A stretch of DNA of 43,350 bases from Patescibacteria group bacterium (GCA_022710775.1 JAKLGH010000002.1:140707-184056); one strand, 5' to 3'; positions 22,020 through 30,069 are shown, numbered from the stretch's first letter. Translations and numbers: made by a program. Notes: a model not told the origin generated them from the sequence alone.

Positions 22020-22370
22020 CCGGAAATTTTCGGAAAGGCTTTTGCGATTTAGCAAAAGACTTTCGGGAAAAGCGGAGGAGCAAAAACCGTAGAGGCCGGA
22101 GGCGGAAAATATCAAGGTCCGTGATAACGGTACTTGATATATGGCAAAGCCGGTTTGCGCCGGAGGCATCGTTAAGCGGTTTTTGCGGGGGAGCGGTTTC
22201 CGGCGTGAGCTACCGCTTGCCTTGACCTTTAGGCAGGGAGTCGGGCATTTCGAGGGCAGCCGCGGAAAGGCTCAAAGCTTGGGATGGGCACAAACCAGAG
22301 GCGCTGTTTCCCTGTAAGCCCGGAGTGGGCGGTACGCCGCCCACGGAGGGGAAACAGCGCCGGAACAAGG
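22020..22370. other. Gene-free, densely self-complementary region
   Basis: Consecutive hairpins and nested pairs: 22027-22071 (CTTTTGC-GATTTA-GCAAAAG core); 22080-22089 with 22176-22185 (GCAAAAACCG/CGGTTTTTGC) enclosing ATATCAAG/CTTGATAT (22109-22140); 22300-22312 with 22348-22361 (GGCGCTGTTTCCC) enclosing GTGGGCGG/CCGCCCAC. No reading frame is supported. The pattern suits a structured RNA or a DNA-processing site such as a transfer or recombination origin. No known RNA family recognised. Confidence 0.6.
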
Positions 22371-22396
22371 TCTCAGAGCTTGGATTTGGCACTGAC

Positions 22397-22602
22397 CCGG
22401 CTCGAATTGGGCTCTTAAAAACTCGTCATTCCAGAATGTCGACTCAATGACGAGTTTTTAACCTGCCAACGCACACCTTTTTACCCCCACCTGCGGCTAA
22501 AATGCGTTGGCCTGAGCCCAATTCGAGCCCGGCTGCCCCTTTGCGAGCGCCGCCCTGGAGAACAGCAGTTCGGAAGGGCAAGCGACGCTCAGTCGGGGGT
22601 CA
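22397..22602 (-). repeat. Structured repeat D, full-length multi-arm copy
   Basis: Outer stem CTCGAATTGGGCTC with GAGCCCAATTCGAG (22514 onward). Arm 1 is the R3 palindrome (AAAAACTCGTCATT 22417-22430 with 22446-22459). Arm 2 is CCAACGCA (22466-22473) with TGCGTTGG (22503-22510). A GC-rich hairpin follows (GCCCCTTTGCGAGCGCC ... CTCAGTCGGGGG). Same architecture as copy B with different bases in the stems. Confidence 0.82.
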
Positions 22603-22682
22603 ATTTACCCTCAAATCCCGCTTCTTTACCCGATAGACAAGATTAGGTAAAATTAGCTCAAAGTTTGGTGTCATTTTACTAA

Positions 22683-22970
22683 CGCAGCTCTTCGTCGCCA
22701 TCGCTCCTCAGAGCCTGCGGCCGCAAGGCCGAATAAAAAAAGCGACGAAGACCCTGAACGAAGTGAAGGGCCATAATCTTTTTCAGGGTCTTCGATGAAT
22801 AATCTTGAGGAAGCGAACGATTTAATCAAATACCGTATCACACCTATATCCTATAATTGCCGATAGGCGTTTTTATGTTGGCTGTACCAATCATTTGGAA
22901 CATCGGGTGAAACAACATAACGATTCAAAAGGGGGACGCGCACTATAATAAATTCGTTAGGTCTTCGGCT
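22683..22970 (+). repeat. Direct repeat, right copy, with GIY-YIG remnant copy 2
   Basis: Mirror of 17464-17750 in direct orientation. The GIY-YIG remnant reads FYVGCTNHLEHRVKQHNDSK, closer to a functional family sequence than copy 1 (N and E at the usual positions), but with the same frameshift and two stops after GRAL. Together the two copies bound a 5.2-kb island containing the arsenic operon. 22603-22682 is AT-rich with no gene; 22971-23092 holds only a TTTGCTTGC-type inverted repeat. Confidence 0.88.
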
Positions 22971-23092
22971 AAATAGAAAAAACGAATAAGGTAATGAGGA
23001 ATAAAATGACGAAGCGAAAATTCCTTCCTTGCTGACTTTGCTTGCTTTAGCAAGCTTTGTTAAGTCAAAGAAAATTTAGGCCGAATTTATGT

Positions 23093-23200
23093 GAGGACCT
23101 ACACAATTTTAATTTCACCTTCTAAATTGCCGACAATCATTAAAAACAGCCAAAATTGCCCCCGACTGCGCTCAGGCCAACGCATTTTAGCCGAAAAGAT
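23093..23200 (+). repeat. Direct repeat plus internally deleted structured repeat E
   Basis: 23093-23166 repeats 18306-18384. It is followed by CCCCCGACTGCGCTCAGGCC and AACGCATTTTAGCCGAAAAGAT: the two ends of the structured repeat with the middle missing. It stops exactly where the truncated recombinase fragment begins (TTCGCAGCGG). Confidence 0.75.
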
Positions 23201-23376
23201 TTCGCAGCGGTCTCGTCTTTGAATGCTTTGAACGTTTGCGATTCAATAAGGGTTTCAACTATATTAAGTTGCTCTTTTACCGCAAACTCCTGCAATTCCG
23301 CCTTTTGAGCCTCAATAGATAAGACCTGTCTATCCGCTTCATCCGTTGATTTTCGACAATAAAGGAAATAGTTCAT
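23201..23376 (-). pseudogene. Serine recombinase N-terminal fragment
   Basis: Minus strand from ATG 23376: MNYFLYCRKSTDEADRQVLS, EAQKAELQEF, then TLIESQTFKAF. This is the start of the resolvase domain with catalytic Ser10, related to the intact recombinase at 4033. It breaks off after about 58 residues at structured repeat E; the remaining frame translates repeat DNA. A dead relic of an earlier integrase. Confidence 0.85.
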
Positions 23377-23380
23377 ATAA

Positions 23381-23437
23381 TTGACACAATTGGCAAAGGT
23401 TTGTTAAACTTTTTATAAAGTTATATTATTAAAGTTT
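23381..23437 (+). promoter_or_regulatory. Promoter and C-protein-like operator of the R-M operon
   Basis: TTGACA at 23381-23386 with a poor -10 (TTAAAC, 23404-23409, 17-nt spacer). AACTTT-TTAT-AAAGTT (23407-23422) and a further AAAGTTT at 23431-23437 lie just before the XRE gene. Repeated half-sites upstream of a controller gene are the usual C-box arrangement; the site assignment is inference. Confidence 0.5.
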
Positions 23438-23444
23438 TATCATC

Positions 23445-23654
23445 ATGTCAAAAGAAAGCTCAATTATAGGCGAGAATATAAAAAGACTTCGCCTTCAAAA
23501 AGATTTATCACAGGACAAGCTGGCGAGATTGGCCGATATTGCTTTCCCGACTCTTACAAAAATAGAATCCGGCGAAACACCGAACCCGACAATCGAAACA
23601 GTCAAAAAAATCGCAACAGCTTTAGGTGTTAGTATTGATGAACTAATGAAATAA
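23445..23654 (+). CDS. XRE-family regulator, likely R-M controller protein
   Basis: 69 aa, a single HTH_3 domain: IGENIKRLRLQKDLSQDKLARLADI, then FPTLTKIESGETPNPTIETV and KIATALGVSIDELMK. Size and position at the head of a restriction-modification operon match C proteins, which delay nuclease expression until the methylase has acted. Starts 8 nt after putative operator half-sites; the next gene begins 5 nt after its stop. Confidence 0.88.
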   Translation: MSKESSIIGENIKRLRLQKDLSQDKLARLADIAFPTLTKIESGETPNPTIETVKKIATALGVSIDELMK

Positions 23655-23658
23655 GGAT

Positions 23659-24270
23659 ATGGACGAGATTATCTACATACTTACAAACGAAGCAATGCCC
23701 GGCTATGTCAAGATTGGGAAAACAAACAATAATCTCGAACAACGAGTTCGGGAATTAAGTGCGTCTACGAGTATTCCGTTACCATTTACTGTTTTTTACG
23801 CTTGTACCGTGAAAGATGCTCATTTTGTCGAACATCAGCTTCATGATGCTTTTGACGATAGCCGCGTTAATCCAAAAAGAGAATTTTTCAGTGTCGCGCC
23901 TGAGCGTGTGGTTGCGGCTTTGAAATTGGCTGAAATCAAAAACATAACTCCACAAAAAGACATTGTTGATTCAAAAGAGGATCAGGACGCGCTTAATGAC
24001 GCGAGAAAAATACGAGGCAGGTTTAATTTCGAAATGGTGAAAATTCCTGTTGATGCGGAATTGTATTTTAGCCGCGATGAAAACATCAAGGCAAAAGTTA
24101 TTGATACGCACGGAGCGAATTCTATTGAATTTAATGGGAAGAAAACAAGCTTATCCCAGTCCGCTCAAAAAATACTTGGCTATAAATATGGAGTAGCGGG
24201 AACCGACTACTGGATGTATGACGGAGAAACACTTGATGAGCGCCGAAGACGATTTGAAAGTGGGAAATAA
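23659..24270 (+). CDS. GIY-YIG (T5orf172-type) nuclease with C-terminal DUF4357-like domain
   Basis: 203 aa. IIYILTNEAMPGYVKIGKT and EQRVRELSAST give a GIY-YIG module of the T5orf172/MUG113 type, with VEHQLHDAF as its Glu-bearing helix. The C-terminal part (KTSLSQSAQKILG, TDYWMYDGETLDERRRRF) resembles DUF4357. Proteins of this kind occur in R-M and other defence loci. It may be a nuclease of the system or an accessory binder. Flanking genes overlap or abut, so it belongs to the operon. Confidence 0.8.
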   Translation: MDEIIYILTNEAMPGYVKIGKTNNNLEQRVRELSASTSIPLPFTVFYACTVKDAHFVEHQLHDAFDDSRVNPKREFFSVAPERVVAALKLAEIKNITPQKDIVDSKEDQDALNDARKIRGRFNFEMVKIPVDAELYFSRDENIKAKVIDTHGANSIEFNGKKTSLSQSAQKILGYKYGVAGTDYWMYDGETLDERRRRFESGK

Positions 24271-24274
24271 TTTT

Positions 24275-25315
24275 ATGAAGACAAAATCTTTAAATAAAAA
24301 TTTACATTCAGCAAGGACTGCAAAAACAGATGAGTTTTATACTCAACTTGTTGATATTGAAAAAGAGCTAAAGCATTATAAAGACCAGTTTCGCGCCAAG
24401 ATTGTCTATTGCAATTGTGATGATCCGTACGAGAGCAATTTTTTTAAGTTTTTCGCTTCCAACTTCAATGCCCTTGGACTAAAGAAGCTTATCACTACAA
24501 GTTACAGCGGTTCTCCGATTGTCGGGGGGCAATTGCCGCTATTAGAGGTGGCTGGATCAAAAGGCAAACAACCTTTCAAAATTGAGATCAAAGAAGTGCC
24601 AGATTCCGACAAAAATGGAGCGATAAATCTTGATGATGTTAAGTATTTGCTCAAACACGATAAAAACACCGCTACACCGATAAAAGGCAGTGGTGATTTT
24701 CGAAGCGATGAATGCATAGAATTACTTAAGCAAGCCGATATAGTCGTAACCAACCCTCCGTTTTCTCTGTTCCGGGAATATGTTGCACAACTGATGGATC
24801 ACAAAAAGAAGTTTTTAATTCTTGGTGACCAAAACGCTATAACTTACAAAGAAACTTTTGGTTATATAAAAGATGATAAACTATGGCTTGGTTATGACAA
24901 TGGCGGTACAAAATGGTTTCAAGTACCGATGGATTACGATATTACCACAGAATCAAGAAAGAAAATTATGAATGGCGTGAAATACTTTAGTATGGGAAGA
25001 ATTTTGTGGTTTACAAATCTTGATACCACTAAACGAAACGAAAGCCTCGTTTTGTATAAAAAATACACATCAAAAGAATTTCCCAAGTATGATAATTACG
25101 ATGTAATAAATGTGGATAAGGTTTCCGATATTCCGATGGATTATAAGGGTATTATGGGTGTACCAATTACATTTGTTGATAAATATAATCCTAACCAATT
25201 TGAAATATTAGGAATAGCAAATTCTGCGAGGTGGATTGGTTATGAATGCTTTACGCTTATCCAAGGGAAAAAAATATACAATCGTATTCTAATTAGGAAT
25301 AAAAAAGTTAAATAA
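24275..25315 (+). CDS. EcoRI-family adenine-specific DNA methyltransferase
   Basis: 346 aa from ATG 24275 (MKTKSLNKNLHSARTAKTDE); the longer frame overlaps the upstream gene and lacks similarity. Conserved along its length with M.EcoRI: DEFYTQLVDIEKELKHYKDQ, YCNCDDP, FRSDECIELLKQADIVVTNPPFSLF (motif IV NPPF), YPKYDNYD-like and MGVPITFVDKYNP. It should transfer a methyl group to N6 of adenine. The recognition site cannot be read from sequence; GAATTC is only a guess from the family. A GAATTC-type mark would not create the Gm6ATC target of the DpnI homologue at 8898. Confidence 0.93.
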   Translation: MKTKSLNKNLHSARTAKTDEFYTQLVDIEKELKHYKDQFRAKIVYCNCDDPYESNFFKFFASNFNALGLKKLITTSYSGSPIVGGQLPLLEVAGSKGKQPFKIEIKEVPDSDKNGAINLDDVKYLLKHDKNTATPIKGSGDFRSDECIELLKQADIVVTNPPFSLFREYVAQLMDHKKKFLILGDQNAITYKETFGYIKDDKLWLGYDNGGTKWFQVPMDYDITTESRKKIMNGVKYFSMGRILWFTNLDTTKRNESLVLYKKYTSKEFPKYDNYDVINVDKVSDIPMDYKGIMGVPITFVDKYNPNQFEILGIANSARWIGYECFTLIQGKKIYNRILIRNKKVK

Positions 25316-25323
25316 TATCTTTA

Positions 25324-25716
25324 ATGAAAAATAAGAAATCGAAATTACACATTTCAATAAGTAGGGAGCATAAAGAAAATTTGAACGAAATTAAAGAAAT
25401 TTTTAATGATTTTGAAATAGAAGCAGACGCAGGCTTGATGAGATTTTCTGCTGAAGATTTACCGATGCAAATTGTAATTAATATTGGGGGAGCTATTGCC
25501 AGCGGAATAACTTGGGATTTACTTAAGGCGGCCATCAAAAAAACTTACCAAAAATTTTCAAAATCTGGAATCACGATTAGAGATAACGATTCGATTATGT
25601 ATGCAGTAAAAAGTGATCTTACGGTTGTGGTTATAGTGGTGCCCGACAGGCAAAAAGAATTTGAACATATAAGAAAATTCGACGATTTGGCCAAACATAT
25701 AGAGCAAAAAAAATAA
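25324..25716 (+). CDS. Hypothetical protein in the R-M operon (130 aa)
   Basis: ATG 8 nt after the methylase stop and 1 nt before the DUF262 gene. Basic N-terminus (MKNKKSKLHISISREHKENL), a mixed central region (IVINIGGAIASGITWDLLKAAIKKTYQKF), a beta hairpin with hydrophobic VVVIVVPD, then a charged tail. Conserved-looking, but I do not recognise a family. Its place between methylase and nuclease suggests a role in the system. Confidence 0.75.
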   Translation: MKNKKSKLHISISREHKENLNEIKEIFNDFEIEADAGLMRFSAEDLPMQIVINIGGAIASGITWDLLKAAIKKTYQKFSKSGITIRDNDSIMYAVKSDLTVVVIVVPDRQKEFEHIRKFDDLAKHIEQKK

Positions 25717-25717
25717 T

Positions 25718-26827
25718 ATGAAAATTGATTTACATAAAATTCCAATTCGGAAAGTAGTAGCTGATTATAAAGACAGTGCCGAGGAGGGCGTAACGGCTTA
25801 TAGCGGCAAGCTGGATATTCGTCCAAAATATCAGCGTGAGTTTGTGTATAAAGAAAAGCAACGTAACGCCGTGATCGAAACTATTAAAAATAGCTTTCCG
25901 TTGAATGTGATGTATTGGATGATCAGGGAAGATGGAGGCTATGAAGTACTAGATGGCCAACAACGCACTATCAGTATCGGGCAATATGTTAATGGCGATT
26001 TTTCGCTGAACGATCGTTTCTTTCATAACCTGACTAAAGAGGAACAGGATAAAATCTTGGATTATGAGTTAATGATTTATTTCTGCGAAGGTACGGACAA
26101 AGAACGGTTAGACTGGTTTAGAATTATTAATATCGCCGGAGAAAAATTAACCGACCAAGAAATTCGCAATGCCGTTTATACCGGGCCGTGGCTTTCCGAC
26201 GCTAAATTGAAATTTAGCAAAACTCACTGTGCTGCATATTTATTGGCAAATGACGGAGGCCAATTAGTCAGCGGTTCGCCAATACGGCAGGAGTATTTAG
26301 AAACTGCGCTCGCTTGGATAAATGATGGAAAAATAGAGGATTATATGGCCAAGCACCAGCATAATAAAAATGCTGATGAGTTGTGGAATTATTTTCAAGA
26401 GGTAATCGCGTGGGTTCGTAAGATATTTACGAATTATCGCAAAGAGATGAGCGATGTTCAGTGGGGCGAGTTGTATAACCAATTTAAAGACAAAAAAGTA
26501 AACACTGCCAAGCTAGAAACCGAAATAAAAGAGTTAATGCAAGACGAAGATGTTACCAAAAAATCCGGCATTTATCCGTATGTTTTGACGAGGCAAGAAA
26601 GATACCTTTCCATCCGTGCCTTTACCGATAAAATGAAGCGCGAAGCATACGAACGACAAAAAGGAATTTGCCCGTGGTGCAAAAAAGAGAAAAAAGAAAA
26701 ACAAAAGTGGAATATTGAAGAAATGGAAGCCGACCACATTACACCTTGGCACGAAGGCGGAAAAACAATTGTAGATAATTGCCAAATGCTATGCAGGGAA
26801 CACAATCGGACTAAATCTGGTAAGTGA
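25718..26827 (+). CDS. DUF262-HNH (GmrSD-like) endonuclease
   Basis: 369 aa. Residues 1 to about 200 form a DUF262/ParB-like domain with RPKYQREFVY and the DGQQR motif (79-83), the nucleotide-hydrolysing GmrS-type site. The C-terminal HNH has CPWCKKEK (about 318), MEADHITPWHEGGKTIVDNC and LCREHNRTK, with zinc cysteines and the catalytic His. GmrSD-type enzymes usually attack modified phage DNA; here the gene is operonic with an adenine methylase and seems to take the place of a classical type II nuclease. A modification-dependent (type IV) role independent of the methylase is the alternative. Confidence 0.85.
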   Translation: MKIDLHKIPIRKVVADYKDSAEEGVTAYSGKLDIRPKYQREFVYKEKQRNAVIETIKNSFPLNVMYWMIREDGGYEVLDGQQRTISIGQYVNGDFSLNDRFFHNLTKEEQDKILDYELMIYFCEGTDKERLDWFRIINIAGEKLTDQEIRNAVYTGPWLSDAKLKFSKTHCAAYLLANDGGQLVSGSPIRQEYLETALAWINDGKIEDYMAKHQHNKNADELWNYFQEVIAWVRKIFTNYRKEMSDVQWGELYNQFKDKKVNTAKLETEIKELMQDEDVTKKSGIYPYVLTRQERYLSIRAFTDKMKREAYERQKGICPWCKKEKKEKQKWNIEEMEADHITPWHEGGKTIVDNCQMLCREHNRTKSGK

Positions 26828-26883
26828 GGTTTAGTTGAGCTACGGAATATTTAACTTTGCTGGCATTTAGAAACTAAATAGTT

Positions 26884-27069
26884 TTGTCGGGCAGAAAGAT
26901 CGAATTCGTTTTCAACCAATCGTGGGATTTAATCGCAAATTCGGCCGATTTAACCGACAGCGCCACGCGAAGCGCGGCGAAATTTCCAGCTAAAGTTGAC
27001 GATTATACTTGCGTGCTGGCGCTCTTAAACGAAATTAGAACTTATTACCAACAGAATCTGCCCAATTGA
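26884..27069 (+). pseudogene. Serine recombinase C-terminal fragment
   Basis: Frame KIEFVFNQSWDLIANSADLT ... LLNEIRTYYQQNLPN-stop resembles the C-terminal ends of CPR serine recombinases (compare YEKVRTFFLDGNS at 5711). No catalytic part is present. The stop codon overlaps the first bases of structured repeat F, so recombinase end and repeat are physically joined here as well. 26828-26883 has no gene. Confidence 0.5.
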
Positions 27070-27238
27070 CCCCCGACTGAGCTCACTTCGCCATTCCAAA
27101 CGGTAATTTGGCAGGGCTTCGCTCGCAAAGGGGCAGCCGGGCCCGGAATTGGGCATTGCACAACGCATTTTAGCCGAAAAGATGGGGGGGGAAAAGGGGA
27201 GAATTTACGTTATTTTATGCGAAGCCAGCAGGCTTCGC
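27068..27238 (+). repeat. Structured repeat F with trailing hairpin
   Basis: CCCCCGACTGAGCTCACTTC, CCAAACGGTAATTTGG arm, GGGGCAGCCGGGCCCGG, GGCATTGCACAACGC, ATTTTAGCCGAAAAGATGGG, then GCGAAGCC-AGCA-GGCTTCGC (27219-27238). Very similar to copy C, including the trailing hairpin. 27239-27337 is AT-rich upstream DNA of the helicase gene. Confidence 0.8.
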
Positions 27239-27337
27239 TGAAATTGAAGATTGAAGTTAAAAGAGCTAAGCTACGCACAATAGGAAGTGTGGAACATATG
27301 GCAAACGGCAATTTTGCATATGAATGACACATAAACT

Positions 27338-30052
27338 ATGAGAAATGTAGATGAACAAATTAATATCTCAAACGAAGCAATATGCAAACTGATTGATACG
27401 TTTGGGGCAGAGGAGCGAGGTTTTTTGTCACAAAATATTTTAGATAAACTTAGAACTTTCGTTGAAGCTGTTTCTGTTAAAGCGGCGGGTGAGACAGAAT
27501 ATAGTTATGACATTTTCCAAGATAAAGCAAAGCATTATGTTGCAGCAAGGGCTGATCTAAGATTTTTAAGCAAATTTCACAGACGCCTTCAAGAGTCGAA
27601 ATCGCATTATGCTAGCAACGAAGAGGCTTCAGAAAGATTAATGTTGAAATACTATGAATATTTGCTTAAAACTAAGTCTTTTTTAAAGACGGTTCATGGT
27701 TTTGATGTTTTACATAATATTGATAAATTTCCTTTAAATACAGATCGGACACTTAATGAGTATTACGAAAAAATAACCAAAAAAATAAATGAGCTTGAGC
27801 CAACAAGGGCAGGCAAGTATGAAGGGAGATTTTATGTACAGAAAATAAAGCCCTTCTTCGTAGATCAGAAAGTATTTTATGAGGTGACTTTTAGGATTGC
27901 CGATGACAAAATTAGTAAATTTGATAGACTCATTGCTTTTACAAAGTTAGAGATTACCGTGAATTACGCGGTAGATTTTTTTATTAGTAAGGACTATATA
28001 GAGGTCTCAAATAAAAAAATGCCGATTCGAATTATCGATAATTGGAAAGTTTCGATTCGTCCATGTGAATTTAAAAATTTTGAAAAAATTTTTAATCATG
28101 GCGCCAAAGAATATAACAAGACAGTTGAATACTTTGAGATAATGTCTTTTCTGACGGAAACGGGTTTGAATCTAATTGAGATTGTTAATTTTCCTGACAG
28201 TTATTACATTAGATTTAAACAAAGGATTGCCCAAAGGGTAGAAACGCATCGCATACTTGATTTATTGGATAAAAGCCGTGAATTTCTAAAAAATAGTAAT
28301 CCTGGGAGTAATATACTTAGGTATTTACTTTACAATCTCAACAATAGAATTATTAAAGGACAATATGATAGGCGTGGCAATGCTAAACTGTCAAACTTAA
28401 ACCTTTCGTATAAGTGCATCCCGTTTGATGAAATGCCATTTGCCACTTTTCCCGTAAATCATACTCCCGTTATTTCTGATTTGTTGGATTGTATAGATTC
28501 TACTGGCAGAGAGCACGAATTTCTTGCTAGGCATATAACAAATAACGCGGAAATAAAAGGATGGTTATATTCACCAATAGAAGATCTTGATCATTTTGAT
28601 AAAATTGACGAGCTTATAGAAAAATTCAATGGTTTACTTTATCAAAATGCGGAAACCCAGAGAGGGCGTAAGCTTGAGAAATATAAAGACTTTGTTTACA
28701 TAGTTGGATACGAAAATGCTGTTGTTGAAATTGTCAGAAAATTAAAAGATTTATCGACATCGGGTATAAGAAATTATTCAAATTCTATTAATGCTTGGTT
28801 ATCTTCGCCAGATTCGAGAGATATTGATTGCCCACAAAAAAAAGAGGTGCTCAGGGGAATGTTTACGACGTCGAAAGTGTCGTTAATTTATGGTGCTGCC
28901 GGGACCGGAAAAACAAAGTTGATAGAGCATATTTCTAAATTTCACAACGAAAGATCTAAACTTTATTTAGCGAATACGCATTCTGCAGTCAGTAATTTAA
29001 AAAGTAGAATTACCGCCCAAAATACTGAATTTAAAACGATAAGAAGTTTTTTGAATGGAAATATAGAAAAAACAGCGTTCGATATCTTAATTATCGATGA
29101 ATGTAGTGTTGTGAGCAATCTAGACATGCGCGACATACTTAGGAAAGCATCATTTGGCGCACTAATTCTCGTCGGAGATATATTTCAGATAGAGTCAATT
29201 CGGTTTGGGAATTGGTTTTATATTGCAAAAAGTTTTATTTCAGATTTGTCGGTTATAGAATTAACTACTCCCTGGCGCGCAAAAGATAACAGAGATTTAT
29301 TAAATTTGTGGAGTAAAGTTCGAAACCTTGAAGAAGATATTGTTGAGCATATTACGCAAAATAAATATTCTACCAGATTGGATAATTCAATCTTTGAACA
29401 TTCAGAAAATGACGAGATTATTTTATGCTTAAATTACGATGGTTTTTACGGAATAAACAACATTAATAGATTTTTGCAGGAAAGCAATGAGGATCAGCCA
29501 GTAACTTGGGGTGTCCATACATATAAAGTTCATGATCCTATTTTATTCAATGAATCCAATAGATTCGGATCGGCAATCCATAATAATCTTAAGGGAAAAA
29601 TATTAGACATTCAAACTTTCGGAGACAGAATTCAGTTCGATATTCAAATCGATAAATCAATTTCTGAGCTAGATATTCTTGGTTACCCAGATATAGAATT
29701 GCTAGACAGTATCGAAGAGGCTAAATCTGTTATTCGGTTTAGTGTTAATGAACTTAAAAATACAGATGAAGACGACGATGATTCTGCGTCGGATATTGTG
29801 CCCTTCCAAGTTGCTTATGCTGTTTCTATTCATAAGGCGCAAGGTCTCGAGTATGATTCTGTAAAAGTTGTTATTACAAATGAAATAGAAGAAAGAATTT
29901 CACACAATATATTTTATACGGCAATTACGAGAGCAAAAAAGAAATTAAAAATATATTGGTCGCCCGAAACAGAGAAAAAAATATTAGATAATCTGGAAAA
30001 GAAATTTGATAAAAGAGATGCCTGTTTATTAAAGGAAAAGTTTAATTTATAG
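27338..30052 (+). CDS. Superfamily 1 (RecD/UvrD-like) helicase with large unknown N-terminal region
   Basis: 904 aa. Residues 1 to about 500 are helical, charged and unrecognised. The motor follows: Walker A YGAAGTGKTK (about 516), IIDECS (motif II, about 583), VGDIFQIESI (motif III, about 611), and HKAQGLEYDSVKVV (about 828) with FYTAITRAKKKL (motifs V/VI). DECS in motif II and the UvrD_C_2-type end suggest an SF1B RecD-like enzyme. It lies between structured repeat F and three R palindromes, in a defence-rich stretch, with a nuclease gene next. A defence role is inferred from context only. GC content is lower than in the housekeeping genes, consistent with transfer. Confidence 0.8.
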   Translation: MRNVDEQINISNEAICKLIDTFGAEERGFLSQNILDKLRTFVEAVSVKAAGETEYSYDIFQDKAKHYVAARADLRFLSKFHRRLQESKSHYASNEEASERLMLKYYEYLLKTKSFLKTVHGFDVLHNIDKFPLNTDRTLNEYYEKITKKINELEPTRAGKYEGRFYVQKIKPFFVDQKVFYEVTFRIADDKISKFDRLIAFTKLEITVNYAVDFFISKDYIEVSNKKMPIRIIDNWKVSIRPCEFKNFEKIFNHGAKEYNKTVEYFEIMSFLTETGLNLIEIVNFPDSYYIRFKQRIAQRVETHRILDLLDKSREFLKNSNPGSNILRYLLYNLNNRIIKGQYDRRGNAKLSNLNLSYKCIPFDEMPFATFPVNHTPVISDLLDCIDSTGREHEFLARHITNNAEIKGWLYSPIEDLDHFDKIDELIEKFNGLLYQNAETQRGRKLEKYKDFVYIVGYENAVVEIVRKLKDLSTSGIRNYSNSINAWLSSPDSRDIDCPQKKEVLRGMFTTSKVSLIYGAAGTGKTKLIEHISKFHNERSKLYLANTHSAVSNLKSRITAQNTEFKTIRSFLNGNIEKTAFDILIIDECSVVSNLDMRDILRKASFGALILVGDIFQIESIRFGNWFYIAKSFISDLSVIELTTPWRAKDNRDLLNLWSKVRNLEEDIVEHITQNKYSTRLDNSIFEHSENDEIILCLNYDGFYGINNINRFLQESNEDQPVTWGVHTYKVHDPILFNESNRFGSAIHNNLKGKILDIQTFGDRIQFDIQIDKSISELDILGYPDIELLDSIEEAKSVIRFSVNELKNTDEDDDDSASDIVPFQVAYAVSIHKAQGLEYDSVKVVITNEIEERISHNIFYTAITRAKKKLKIYWSPETEKKILDNLEKKFDKRDACLLKEKFNL

Positions 30053-30069
30053 TTAGTTGGTGATTACAT

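Noticed and set aside
22020-22370. Group I or group II intron or a retron RNA
   Set aside because: No intron-encoded protein, reverse transcriptase or recognisable catalytic-core motif is present, so only an unknown structured region is claimed.
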